A stretch of 48,995 nucleotides of DNA, taken from Citrobacter freundii. Its GTDB lineage: Bacteria; Bacteroidota; Bacteroidia; Chitinophagales; Chitinophagaceae. The DNA is taken from positions 1-48,995 of the forward strand of contig QFQQ01000048.1 of the NCBI GenBank assembly GCA_003243445.1, given 5' to 3'. A program made the translations under genes and the position numbers. Below are positions 16,509 through 24,650 of the stretch, piece by piece. The first letter of the stretch is position 1. Each line of letters opens with the position of its first letter. Below the pieces are notes generated by a model. The model saw nothing but the letters and a program-made list of their open reading frames with translations. It was not told the origin of the DNA and did no database searches.

Positions 16509-17501
16509 TCATTCCAATTTCAACCGCCTGATGATAAACCGGACCACGAGCGGTATTGGTTCGCCCAATGCAATATAGTTGCTGCAATTGTTCCCGATAA
16601 AAAAAGCGAGTTCAAAAGATCTGTGTGCATCGTTATTGAATGCAAGGCGGATCCATTTTTTCAGCGACTTTCTTACCAGCCGTCTTTGAGGCATCTTCTG
16701 TTTTCGGATAAGCTGCCTTTTTTCCGGAAATACCTGCGTAAGGCAGGATGCATAGCAAAGACTGGTGCCATATGCAAGACGGCGTAGGTAACCTGCATTG
16801 GCCCTGGCTGCCGGAATGATATGCGTCAGCTTCAGTTGTGGTGATACACCTGCGGCATATCCCATTTTTATACAGAGCAGGACCATTTGTGTGTCCTCGC
16901 CGCTGCTCAGTTTCTGGCCCGAGCGGCCCTCCATTGTAAACCGCCCTTGGTCAGCCAGCTTTACATATTGGTGCAGGACTTCCGCGCGTATACAAAGTCC
17001 GGTGCCAAAGGGATAACAGGATTGCCATTCATCTGTCAATGCGAAGCGGGGCTCCGTTTCTTTGCGTTGCTGGAATGCGCCACGCGCATAATCTTCAAGT
17101 TCCGGTGAAATACCATCGATAAGATCTACATTGACTACGCCGGGACCCCAGGCGCCGACCTGCGGGTATTCTCTGACAAGCTGATCCGCTTTTAAAAGAT
17201 AATCGGGCGCAGGCTCATTGTCGGAATCGATATACACGATGTGTTTTCCTCTGGCATTTCTGATAGCGGTCATCCGCGCAAATTGAACACCCTGCCTTTC
17301 TTCATTCAGTAATCTCCATCCGGGGGAATGAAGATACGGTTTAAGATCCGGGATGGAGGCAACCGGGACCGGGCTGTTGTTATCTACAACGATCACTTCT
17401 GTTGTCAAACCCTCTGTGATCAGTGCTGCTACTGCGCTGAAGCAACGGAGCAGGATCCTTACATCGGGGTTATGCGTACAAATTATCAGTGAATAATCCA
17501 T
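16509..17501 (-). CDS. glycosyltransferase family 2
   Basis: The 330-residue protein has YSLIICTHNPD at the N-terminus, VIVVDNNSPVP (36-46), GVQFARMTAIRNARG (71-85) and HIVYIDSDNEPAPDYL (87-102), with D92-S-D94 as the metal motif. LSSGEDTQMVLLCIKMGY carries the catalytic acid. The C-terminal 70 residues are rich in Lys/Arg. It is the first gene of the minus-strand transferase run and is divergent from the ABC exporter gene across 143 bases, where promoters for both directions should lie. Donor and acceptor are unknown. Confidence 0.85.
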   Translation of the reverse strand: MDYSLIICTHNPDVRILLRCFSAVAALITEGLTTEVIVVDNNSPVPVASIPDLKPYLHSPGWRLLNEERQGVQFARMTAIRNARGKHIVYIDSDNEPAPDYLLKADQLVREYPQVGAWGPGVVNVDLIDGISPELEDYARGAFQQRKETEPRFALTDEWQSCYPFGTGLCIRAEVLHQYVKLADQGRFTMEGRSGQKLSSGEDTQMVLLCIKMGYAAGVSPQLKLTHIIPAARANAGYLRRLAYGTSLCYASCLTQVFPEKRQLIRKQKMPQRRLVRKSLKKWIRLAFNNDAHRSFELAFFIGNNCSNYIALGEPIPLVVRFIIRRLKLE

Positions 17502-17644
17502 TTATAAGGTACAAAGAAAATTAACTTTGCTGTTTTATCGGTAATTTACTGCAACAAGGTCGTAACAACTAACTGTTCACATAAAACTGCGAGCTGGGGA
17601 ACATCTGCATAGAATGTGCCTTTGGCCTTTTCATAAATCAACTT

Positions 17645-19462
17645 ATGCGAATTTATTTCAGGCTTCTCTCTTTTGCCCGCCCGGTCAACCGGTATGCAAT
17701 CTCTTATATTTTGTTTACACTCCTGGCCGTTATTTTCAGCACACTGAACCTGGCACTGATCGCGCCGCTGCTAAGCACGCTTTTCAACCCGGACCCGCAT
17801 GCGGCTTTGCCGCCAGAACCTAAGCACCTTTTTGATATTTTCAAAGCCTTTAATTATTACATAGGAAAAGCGGCAAAGGAACACAGTGTCTTTGCCATAC
17901 TCCAGGTCGTTTGCGCGGTGATCATCCTGTCGGTATTGCTTGGGAATATATTCCGTTACCTCGCCGACCGGACCATGGAAAACCTTCGCATCCAGACATT
18001 GATGAACCTGAGAAAAGCTGTGTTTAAAAATGTGATGCAGTTGCAGATCGGTTTTTTTAACAGTCAGCGCAAGGGCGATATTATTTCAAAAGTGACTTCA
18101 GACGTCCAGGTTGTACAATATTCGGTAACGGGCACTTTGCAGGTGATCTTTAAAGAACCGATTACGCTGATCGCCTACCTGGTGATGTTGTTTGTGATCT
18201 CCTATAAGCTTACGCTGTTTTCCATGCTGGTAATACCGGTTGCGGCTTTTGTAATATCAAGGATTGTGAAGCGCTTGAAGGAGCAGGCGGCTGCTTCGCA
18301 TCATTCCTATGCAACCATGATCAGTTACCTTGATGAAGCATTGAATGGGATCCGTGTGATCAAGGCATTTAACGGAACCGATTTTATCATCAACCGGTTT
18401 GATCGTGAGAACGAACATTATTCCTCTATTATCCGATCAATGGCGAAGCGGCAACAGCTTGCATCGCCTGTATCAGAATTCTTAGGTGTGCTGATGGTGG
18501 CGGGGATCGTATTATATGGCGGTAACCTGGTCTTGTCAGGAAGCGAGGAGTTGAATGCCGCAGATTTTATTGCCTATATCGCCATCTTTTCACAGATCAT
18601 GCGGCCGGCAAAAGCGATATCCGTTTCCTTTTCGAACATTCACTCCGGCATTGCTGCCGGTGAACGCGTACTGCAACTGATTGATGAAACGCCGGCAATT
18701 GCCGACCACGCCAATGCAAAAGAGGTAACCGGCTTCAATAATGAGCTGCGTTTTGACCGGGTCAGCTTTTCTTATGGAGAGACAGAAGTCTTGCATGGGA
18801 TCGATCTCGTGATCAGGAAAGGAGAGACGGTGGCATTGGTAGGCCCTTCCGGTGGCGGTAAGTCGACCATGATGGATATGATCCCGCGTTTTATTGAGCC
18901 TTCGGCCGGAAAGATATTCCTGGATGGAGAGGATATCAATGAACTGAAGCAGGATTCGCTTCGTTTCCTGATGGGGATCGTAAGCCAGGAATCGATCCTT
19001 TTCAATGATACGATCTTCAACAATATCGCCTTTGCTACGCCCGGAGCTACACAGGAACAGGTGGAAGCGGCAGCAAAGATCGCCAATGCCCACGAATTCA
19101 TTATGGCTGCGCCAAACGGATACCAGACCAATATAGGAGACAAGGGCGTCAAACTTTCCGGGGGGCAACGCCAGCGCATTTGTATTGCGCGTGCTGTACT
19201 TAAGAATCCACCGTTGATGCTGCTGGACGAAGCAACTTCCGCACTGGACACCGCATCAGAAAAACTTGTGCAGGAAGCACTGGTCAACTTGATGAAAAAC
19301 CGGACCTCAGTGATCATTGCCCATCGCCTCAGCACCATTCAGAACGCGGATAAGATCATTGTGCTGGACAATGGCAATATTGTAGAGATGGGGACGCATG
19401 AACAATTGTTGCAACAAAACGGATTATATAAACGGCTGATCGAAATGCAGACATTTGATTAA
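17645..19462 (+). CDS. MsbA-like ABC exporter (fused TMD-NBD)
   Basis: The 605-residue half-transporter has an N-terminal six-helix export domain (helices visible near residues 15-45, 75-105, 160-205 and 275-310) and a C-terminal ATPase. The Walker A is GPSGGGKST (about residue 399), the signature LSGGQRQRICIARA (about 503), Walker B LMLLDEATSALD (about 525), and the H-loop IIAHRLSTI (about 559). The size and arrangement fit MsbA or PglK-type flippases. Sitting at the end of a glycosyltransferase cluster, it plausibly moves a lipid-linked sugar across the inner membrane, although housekeeping lipid A transport is also possible. The left arm of a 290-bp inverted-repeat structure overlaps its stop codon. 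Confidence 0.88.
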   Translation: MRIYFRLLSFARPVNRYAISYILFTLLAVIFSTLNLALIAPLLSTLFNPDPHAALPPEPKHLFDIFKAFNYYIGKAAKEHSVFAILQVVCAVIILSVLLGNIFRYLADRTMENLRIQTLMNLRKAVFKNVMQLQIGFFNSQRKGDIISKVTSDVQVVQYSVTGTLQVIFKEPITLIAYLVMLFVISYKLTLFSMLVIPVAAFVISRIVKRLKEQAAASHHSYATMISYLDEALNGIRVIKAFNGTDFIINRFDRENEHYSSIIRSMAKRQQLASPVSEFLGVLMVAGIVLYGGNLVLSGSEELNAADFIAYIAIFSQIMRPAKAISVSFSNIHSGIAAGERVLQLIDETPAIADHANAKEVTGFNNELRFDRVSFSYGETEVLHGIDLVIRKGETVALVGPSGGGKSTMMDMIPRFIEPSAGKIFLDGEDINELKQDSLRFLMGIVSQESILFNDTIFNNIAFATPGATQEQVEAAAKIANAHEFIMAAPNGYQTNIGDKGVKLSGGQRQRICIARAVLKNPPLMLLDEATSALDTASEKLVQEALVNLMKNRTSVIIAHRLSTIQNADKIIVLDNGNIVEMGTHEQLLQQNGLYKRLIEMQTFD

Positions 19463-19877
19463 CTAACCCAACTTGCCAGTTATAGCTTTATGATCGTTAG
19501 ATGGCCGATGGCTGATGGCTGATGGCCGGTTTCCTCCCTTTTAGCTGAAGATCCTTCAGCTTATCGACCATTTCATTGCTCTATTTCCGTTTGGTTAACC
19601 TCCGTCATGTATTGACATTTTTACACATTAACTGAAGACAAGGTTGCTTTCTTCAGACTTCCTTCCCGTCTTCCCGTCTTACAGGTTTAATTTTTACCGG
19701 TAAGGCGGGAAGACGGTAAGAACGGTAATAACCAGCAAGTTGGGTTAACTAAAACCACAAACAGTTTGAACATTACTGTTGAAATGGATCAGGATTGAAA
19801 AGCCATTGTGTGGAAAAGATATATCGTAAAAAGTATCTTGTTGCTGATCGATGTTCATTCAATCTTATGAAGTTGCT
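19463..19877. other. intergenic region with nested inverted repeats
   Basis: No gene is visible between these convergent genes. The ends form an inverted repeat (19461-19483 against 19728-19750, 19 of 23 positions). Inside are a GATGGCTGATGGC tandem stretch (about 19500-19527), a perfect hairpin AGCTGAAG-ATC-CTTCAGCT (19543-19561), and a CGTCTTCCCG/CGGGAAGACG pair (19667-19676 and 19706-19715). The last pair, with its TTTAATTTTTACCGG loop, recurs at 39895-39921. Confidence 0.55.
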
Positions 19878-20363
19878 TTATTTCACGCCTTCATTCAACT
19901 TTGCATTCTGTCCTGCCAGGATCAACCATTTTTCACCTTTTTTGATCAAAACGATCGTTCTCCTGAATTCAAAGGTTTGACCGGGATAACGGGAGTCGCC
20001 GGTTAAACCTGTTCTCACGTGTGCAATGGCAAGATCTGGTTTAACAAAACTGATATCCTCTACGGCGCGTGTGTAGTAATGCGTGTCTTTGAAATAAGAG
20101 CCATGCGTTATTTCATAATGATGCCGGATATCGTTTCTGCCGATATAGTATGCGCCAAACCAGTTGACCCAGGTTGCTGCGGAATCGTAACAATTGGCCA
20201 GCCCTTGCGGATCATGCCTGTTCCAGGCGTCTTCATAATTTTTTACAGATTGTTCGATCGCTTTCCTGTCGGCTGTAGTATCACTTAAGATTGATGCGCG
20301 TGTTTTGGAGGAAGCACATAGAAATAAAAAGCTGAGCAGGCCAGCAAATAACAATTTTCTCAT
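19878..20363 (-). CDS. secreted SnoaL/DUF4440-like protein
   Basis: The 161-residue protein has a signal peptide (RKLLFAGLLSFLFLCASSKTRA). The mature domain reads AIEQSVKNYEDAWNRHDPQGLANCYDSAATWVNWFG, followed by GRNDIRHHYE and a closing GEKWLILAGQNA. This is the NTF2-like cone of the SgcJ/EcaC (SnoaL/DUF4440) family. Exported versions are frequent in Bacteroidota, and their ligand is usually unknown. A TATATTTA box (20401-20408, minus strand) lies 38 bases upstream of the ATG. The gene is monocistronic and convergent with the ABC exporter gene. Confidence 0.8.
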   Translation of the reverse strand: MRKLLFAGLLSFLFLCASSKTRASILSDTTADRKAIEQSVKNYEDAWNRHDPQGLANCYDSAATWVNWFGAYYIGRNDIRHHYEITHGSYFKDTHYYTRAVEDISFVKPDLAIAHVRTGLTGDSRYPGQTFEFRRTIVLIKKGEKWLILAGQNAKLNEGVK

Positions 20364-20400
20364 GCCGGATAAGTTTTTGTTGAGTTGACTTCGTGTCCTC

Positions 20401-20408
20401 TAAATATA
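20401..20408 (-). promoter_or_regulatory. putative -7 box (TATATTTA)
   Basis: Read on the minus strand, TATATTTA lies 38 bases before the SnoaL-like start. It matches TAnnTTTG except for the last base. No clear -33 element is visible. Confidence 0.35.
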
Positions 20409-20435
20409 CGACAGTTTGCGACAGACGCTCAGCTG

Positions 20436-20603
20436 TTACCACCGATGTTTTTTCTGCTGACCGGGTGCAAATGGTTTTGCTGATTTTGAACCAGTGGCTT
20501 TTTTAGTCTGGCCGGGAGAGGTGGCAAAGGGACGGCCTGAACTGCAGGCTGACAATAGGAACGCTATAAAGAGTATGGCTAAGGAACTACGGATTGATTG
20601 CAT
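20436..20603 (-). CDS. tiny basic lipoprotein (PGQxKK type)
   Basis: A 55-residue protein starts at ATG 20603, or at ATG 20612 three codons earlier. It has a lipoprotein signal ending in LLSAC (Cys19). The mature 37 residues are Lys/Pro/Gly-rich with two PGQ(T/Q)KK motifs and end in KKHRW. Similar minute lipoproteins with PGQAKK repeats are widespread in Bacteroidota, often under uninformative names, and their role is unknown. The longer frame to 20708 was not used because its extra residues precede the signal sequence. Its start region is divergent from the histidine kinase gene. Confidence 0.6.
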   Translation of the reverse strand: MQSIRSSLAILFIAFLLSACSSGRPFATSPGQTKKATGSKSAKPFAPGQQKKHRW

Positions 20604-20821
20604 TCGGATCATTTTCAGCGAAGAATGCAAATTATCTGCCAAAACAGGTATTGCAGGTTTACAGTGATATGTATGTAAAATCCCGCCAGGTCCGCATGCC
20701 ACTACCACAGATGGGTTATGGATTCCGGAGGTTCAAAAACTTATTTTGTCTGAAGTTGTGCAGAATGCAAAAAGTTGTATCTTACTGTTCTCGTTTACGG
20801 GTACGTAAACAATCCCATACC

Positions 20822-22252
20822 ATGAAACCGATCGCCAACCTGTTCCTGACGGACACCACATTGAGAGTATTGATACTGGAAGATGATCCGGATCATGCTT
20901 TCGTTATTCAACACCGCCTTCAGCGGGATAGAGGAAATTGTACATTTTTTATTGCAGACGATGAGCAGGCTTTCAGAAATGCCCTGTCAGCATTTACACC
21001 TCAACTTGTTCTTACTGATAATTCACTTCCGGCATTCGATGCGCTGGAGGCATTACGGGTGGTGCGTAAAGAACAACCATCCGCCATTTGCTTTATGATA
21101 ACCGGGTTGCTTGATGAAGAACGGGCAATTGATTTTATCCGTGAAGGGGGAGATGATTGCATTGATAAAGTTGAGCTGTCCAGGCTTTATGGCGCTGTGA
21201 AAGCAGCTTTTGCGCGCCGTTCCAGGATGGCGCCACATAAAGCGGAGCGGCAACGGGCAAAGAAGATGGAGCTGCTGCAATCTTATCTTGATAGTTCACC
21301 GGATGGAATGCTTGCTCTCGACAGTCAGGGTTATATCATGCATATCAATGAAATGGCCGGGCTGTTGCTCAGCGGTAAAGCATGGGCTCCCACGGGGAAT
21401 CTTGTATGGGAAGTATTTCCTGCTACAAAGGGAAGTTTTTTTGATGCGGCTTTCCATGCCGTATTAAAAGACAAACAGCCATTGACCATCCGCATGTATC
21501 TTGAACTGACCGGAAGCTGGATCGATTGTGTCTTTAAACCACTTAACAACGGCATGACGGTATTGATCCGCTCCGTGAACACGGAAGAGGATCTGCGTGA
21601 AAAATATCTTGAGATGCAGCAGCGGGCGCAGGAAGACCTTGATCTTGCCGCATCCCTGGCCGCGCAGCAGGAACGCCGTTTACTTGGCCAGGAATTGCAT
21701 GACAACGTCAATCAGCTACTTGCCAGCGCCAAACTCTTTCTCACGCTTATGCGCGATTCGCCGGAGCGCCTGGCTGAACTGTTGCCATATTGCGAGAACA
21801 GCGTAAGCAAAGCGATCGAAGAGAACAGACTTCTTGCGCATGGATTGACGACAACTTACCCGGAGCGGGAAGGTTTGCCTGCGCGACTGGAACAATTATG
21901 TGATACCATGCTGCGCCCGGATGGTATTGCGTGCGAAATACATGCTGTCAATTTCAAAGATGGCGCTCTCTCACCATCCACGCATCTGACCCTTTACCGG
22001 ATTTTGCAGGAGCACTGCCATAATATCGCCCGGCATGCCGGCGCCACCCGCGTATTACTCGACCTGCACCTGGAAGATGATGTAATACGGGTTTGTATTG
22101 CTGATAACGGCAGGGGCGCTAACTTAAATGATGCCGCTAAAGGAATCGGGTTGACAAATATGAAACGCAGGGCGCGCGAACTTGGTGGTCATATCGACGT
22201 GAGCACTTCACCGGGAAACGGCTTCGTGCTGAGAGTGAAACTGCCGTTGTAA
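20822..22252 (+). CDS. REC-PAS-histidine kinase hybrid (HisKA_3 type)
   Basis: The 476-residue soluble protein begins with a receiver domain: LRVLILEDDPDHAF (acidic pocket 20-22), phospho-acceptor D66 in LVLTDNSLP, T94 in MITG, and K116 in CIDKVEL. A PAS domain follows (about 150-255: YLDSSPDGMLALDSQGYIMHINEMAG). Then comes a HisKA_3-like dimerisation helix with H293 in RRLLGQELHDNVNQLL. The HATPase domain shows LYRILQEHCHNIARHAGA, DNGRG and GIGLTNMKRRARELGG. It has no membrane segment, so it senses an internal signal or receives phosphate from another kinase. No partner response regulator is next to it. The start at 20822 is set by the receiver domain; upstream codons to 20594 look non-coding. 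Confidence 0.85.
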   Translation: MKPIANLFLTDTTLRVLILEDDPDHAFVIQHRLQRDRGNCTFFIADDEQAFRNALSAFTPQLVLTDNSLPAFDALEALRVVRKEQPSAICFMITGLLDEERAIDFIREGGDDCIDKVELSRLYGAVKAAFARRSRMAPHKAERQRAKKMELLQSYLDSSPDGMLALDSQGYIMHINEMAGLLLSGKAWAPTGNLVWEVFPATKGSFFDAAFHAVLKDKQPLTIRMYLELTGSWIDCVFKPLNNGMTVLIRSVNTEEDLREKYLEMQQRAQEDLDLAASLAAQQERRLLGQELHDNVNQLLASAKLFLTLMRDSPERLAELLPYCENSVSKAIEENRLLAHGLTTTYPEREGLPARLEQLCDTMLRPDGIACEIHAVNFKDGALSPSTHLTLYRILQEHCHNIARHAGATRVLLDLHLEDDVIRVCIADNGRGANLNDAAKGIGLTNMKRRARELGGHIDVSTSPGNGFVLRVKLPL

Positions 22253-22337
22253 AAGGATGATCAGTATAAAACGCCCCGAGAAAATACAGCATACAAACAG
22301 ATCAGGATCATTTTATTCTTACCGATAGTTGAAAGGC

Positions 22338-22370
22338 GAGTTGTAATAAAATTTCAACAACTCTTTTTAT
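22338..22370 (+). terminator. probable terminator of the histidine kinase gene
   Basis: GAGTTGT (22338-22344) pairs with ACAACTC (22357-22363), followed by TTTTT. The stem is short but the T-run is good. Confidence 0.5.
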
Positions 22371-22448
22371 AAAACCTGCAGCCCACTGCGGATTAGCGAG
22401 CCACTGATAGATAAACCTTACCAGCAGATGATATCAATAATATTTTCA

Positions 22449-22500
22449 ACTTCCTCCCAACCCTCTCAAACCTCTGGAACCTCTGAAACCTCTCAGACCC
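22449..22500. repeat. AACCTCTGRA decamer repeat tract
   Basis: The tract CTCAAACCTCTGGAACCTCTGAAACCTCTC is a run of about 10-base units of the form (A/C)AACCTCTGR. The same units build the large inverted repeat at 31.63-31.89 kb. It sits in the 307-base gap before the ECF sigma gene, which otherwise holds a terminator and a -7-like box but no gene. Confidence 0.6.
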
Positions 22501-22532
22501 ATCCCACCCATACGAGTTTGCCCTTAATCAGT

Positions 22533-22540
22533 TAAATTTG
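22533..22540 (+). promoter_or_regulatory. putative -7 box (TAAATTTG)
   Basis: TAAATTTG matches TAnnTTTG and lies 19 bases before the TTG start of the ECF sigma gene. An upstream TTTG at 22517-22520 is closer than the usual -33 spacing, so the promoter call is tentative. Confidence 0.35.
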
Positions 22541-22559
22541 TTTTTGCTGAACGACTGAT

Positions 22560-23153
22560 TTGGAAGGCGAACAAAGATATACGGACAAGGACCTGATCCA
22601 CCTGGTAGCAAAAGGAAGTGAAGATGCATTCACGCGTTTATTCCGTTTGTACCAGGAACGTGTATTTCAGACAGCCATTGTTTACCTGAAATCATCCGCG
22701 GGTGCAGAGGAGGTGGTGCAGGAGGTATTCATCAGGATCTGGCAGAAGCGTGAAAGCCTTATTGAGATACAACATTTCGAAGCCTGGTTGCGGACGCTCA
22801 CCAGGAATCATATCATCGATCATCTGCGAAAGCTTGCCCGTGAGTCTGCTTTGATGAAAGGATTACCCGGCCATGCTGAATTGCAGGAGAACACCGCTGA
22901 TTATAAAGCGCGGGAATCCCAATACAAGCAACTGCTGCAAGAGGCAATGAAGGAGCTTTCGCCCCGCCAGCAGGAGATCTACCGTTTATTAAAAGATGAA
23001 CAATTGACATATGAACAGGCGGGTGAACGCCTTGGCCTTTCTGCACTCACTGTCAAAACGCATATCTCCCGCGCATTTCAATCGATCCGCTCGTTCCTGG
23101 AAAAACATGGAGAAGTGTATGTTCTGCTCCTGCTGCTGAAAAATAAATTTTAA
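22560..23153 (+). CDS. ECF sigma-70 factor (SusC/D-associated)
   Basis: The 197-residue protein has sigma region 2 (AFTRLFRLYQERVFQTAIVYL, EEVVQEVFIRIWQKRESL, FEAWLRTLTRNHIIDHLRK). Its region 4 is LSPRQQEIYRLLKDEQLTYEQAGERLGLSALTVKTHISRAFQSIR, a helix-turn-helix. It matches the Bacteroidota sigma-factor family paired with FecR and a SusC receptor. It would activate transcription of the downstream uptake genes when released by FecR. The only start that keeps region 2 whole is TTG at 22560; no ATG is available near it. The final LLLLLKNKF tail is unusual and hydrophobic. Confidence 0.9.
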   Translation: MEGEQRYTDKDLIHLVAKGSEDAFTRLFRLYQERVFQTAIVYLKSSAGAEEVVQEVFIRIWQKRESLIEIQHFEAWLRTLTRNHIIDHLRKLARESALMKGLPGHAELQENTADYKARESQYKQLLQEAMKELSPRQQEIYRLLKDEQLTYEQAGERLGLSALTVKTHISRAFQSIRSFLEKHGEVYVLLLLLKNKF

Positions 23154-23292
23154 AAAAAACGATAGCCGTGTACTCCGGACGTCTTTATCATACGTCTTAT
23201 AAAGGAACGGAGTGTTCTTCCTGGCCGGTTCAGGTCTGGCAAACCTATTGCCAGCCTGATCGGATACAGGATCATTGAAGAAATAAAGACCT

Positions 23293-24471
23293 ATGGCAAC
23301 ATCCTCCTCCCGGTTCCAGGAACTGATGGGAAAATATTTACAGGGGCAGGCCACAGCGGCGGAGCTGCATGAGCTTTCATGGCGGCTTGAGTCACGGTTG
23401 TATGAGGAAGAGCTGGAGCAAATGATCGACAATACCTGGCTTGGTCAGGAAGAAAAAAACACAAATGACGGGAGCGAAGACCACCGGGAGGAAATACTCA
23501 GGAATATCATGAGTGAAAGGAGGGAAGAGACTGCCACAGCAGCACCGGTGATCCGTATGAGAAGGTACTGGTGGGTTGCTGCAGCCTGTGTGATCGTGGT
23601 TGCCGGTATATTGTTCATGGATCCATTTGGAAAAAAGAGTGAAAACAAACCTGTCGCTAGGGCAGCAGGGCCTGCTAACATTGTTCCCGGTTCAACAAAA
23701 GCGATGCTTACGCTTGATGATGGTTCAGTGATCGTGCTGAATGATCAGCAAAAAGGAAAGATCGCAAGCCAGGGAAATGCGAGCATATTTAAACAGGATA
23801 GCGGATTGCTCGGTTACCAGGGCTCCTCCGACGCGGTGGCTTACAATACACTTCGTACTCCTCGTGGCGGAGAATACCAGGTGGTGTTGAATGACGGTAC
23901 AAAGGTCTGGCTGAACGCTGCGACCAGTCTGCGGTTTCCCGTATCATTCACCGGAAATGAGAGAATGGTCGAACTGGATGGAGAAGCCTATTTTGAAGTA
24001 GCATCCGACCACAGTAAGCCCTTCCGCGTGAAGATGAACGACGGAACAATGGTGGAAGTGACCGGTACCCATTTCAATATAATGGCCTACCAGGACGAAG
24101 GCGCGCAGCGTACAACCCTGCTGGAAGGAGCAGTCAATGTATCAAAAAATAACCTGAAGCGAAATATAAGACCCGGAGAGCAAGCTGTTGTGAATCTGAA
24201 TTCTATAAAAGTAGTAACGATGGCTGATCCGGAAGAGTCCATCGCCTGGAAGAATGGGCTGCTGAGCTTTCATGAGGCAGATCTGAAGGCGATCATGCGG
24301 CAGGCGGCGCGGTGGTATGATGTGGATGTACAATATCAGGGCGAGATCCCTGAGCGAACATTCACCGGCTCGGTGAACAGATCATCCAGTTTAAAAGAAT
24401 TGCTGAAAATATTCGAACTATCTGATATCCATTTTACGATCCAGGGAAGAACGATCCTGGTCAGCGGATGA
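23293..24471 (+). CDS. FecR-family anti-sigma factor
   Basis: The 392-residue inner-membrane protein has a cytoplasmic N-domain (1-90) that binds the sigma factor, one transmembrane helix (WWVAAACVIVVAGILFM, 93-109) and a periplasmic FecR domain. The FecR core is visible as TLRTPRGGEYQVVLNDGTKVWLNAATSLRFP and ELDGEAYFEVASDHSKPFRV. A further segment is VEVTGTHFNIMAYQDE, then the C-terminal secretin/TonB-like part (WKNGLLSFHEADLKAIMRQAARWYDVDVQYQG). It transmits the state of the SusC receptor to the ECF sigma factor. The gene lies 139 bases after the sigma gene and 179 bases before susC, which is the standard order. Confidence 0.93.
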   Translation: MATSSSRFQELMGKYLQGQATAAELHELSWRLESRLYEEELEQMIDNTWLGQEEKNTNDGSEDHREEILRNIMSERREETATAAPVIRMRRYWWVAAACVIVVAGILFMDPFGKKSENKPVARAAGPANIVPGSTKAMLTLDDGSVIVLNDQQKGKIASQGNASIFKQDSGLLGYQGSSDAVAYNTLRTPRGGEYQVVLNDGTKVWLNAATSLRFPVSFTGNERMVELDGEAYFEVASDHSKPFRVKMNDGTMVEVTGTHFNIMAYQDEGAQRTTLLEGAVNVSKNNLKRNIRPGEQAVVNLNSIKVVTMADPEESIAWKNGLLSFHEADLKAIMRQAARWYDVDVQYQGEIPERTFTGSVNRSSSLKELLKIFELSDIHFTIQGRTILVSG

Positions 24472-24650
24472 TGACGATCATCCCCGGATACCATACTCCT
24501 GACGTTTGCACCATTTTCCTTATCTGTTGAATGTTCGCCCGACAAGGGCAGCAGGGAATTGCCGGCGCTGATCTGTGAAGATCGGTACCCTGGCATCCTA
24601 TTGCCCAAACACTGGTTCACCAGCCATTTCTTTAATCCCAAAACAACTAC

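Noticed and set aside
18590..19338. Two long antisense frames (192 and 188 codons) opposite the ABC exporter ATPase domain
   Set aside because: They mirror codon bias of the strongly coding plus strand, which carries all ABC motifs.
9772..19462. Complete O-antigen or capsule locus
   Set aside because: No Wzx, Wzy, Wza, Wzc, initiating phosphosugar transferase or nucleotide-sugar synthesis genes are in the window, so only part of a pathway can be claimed.
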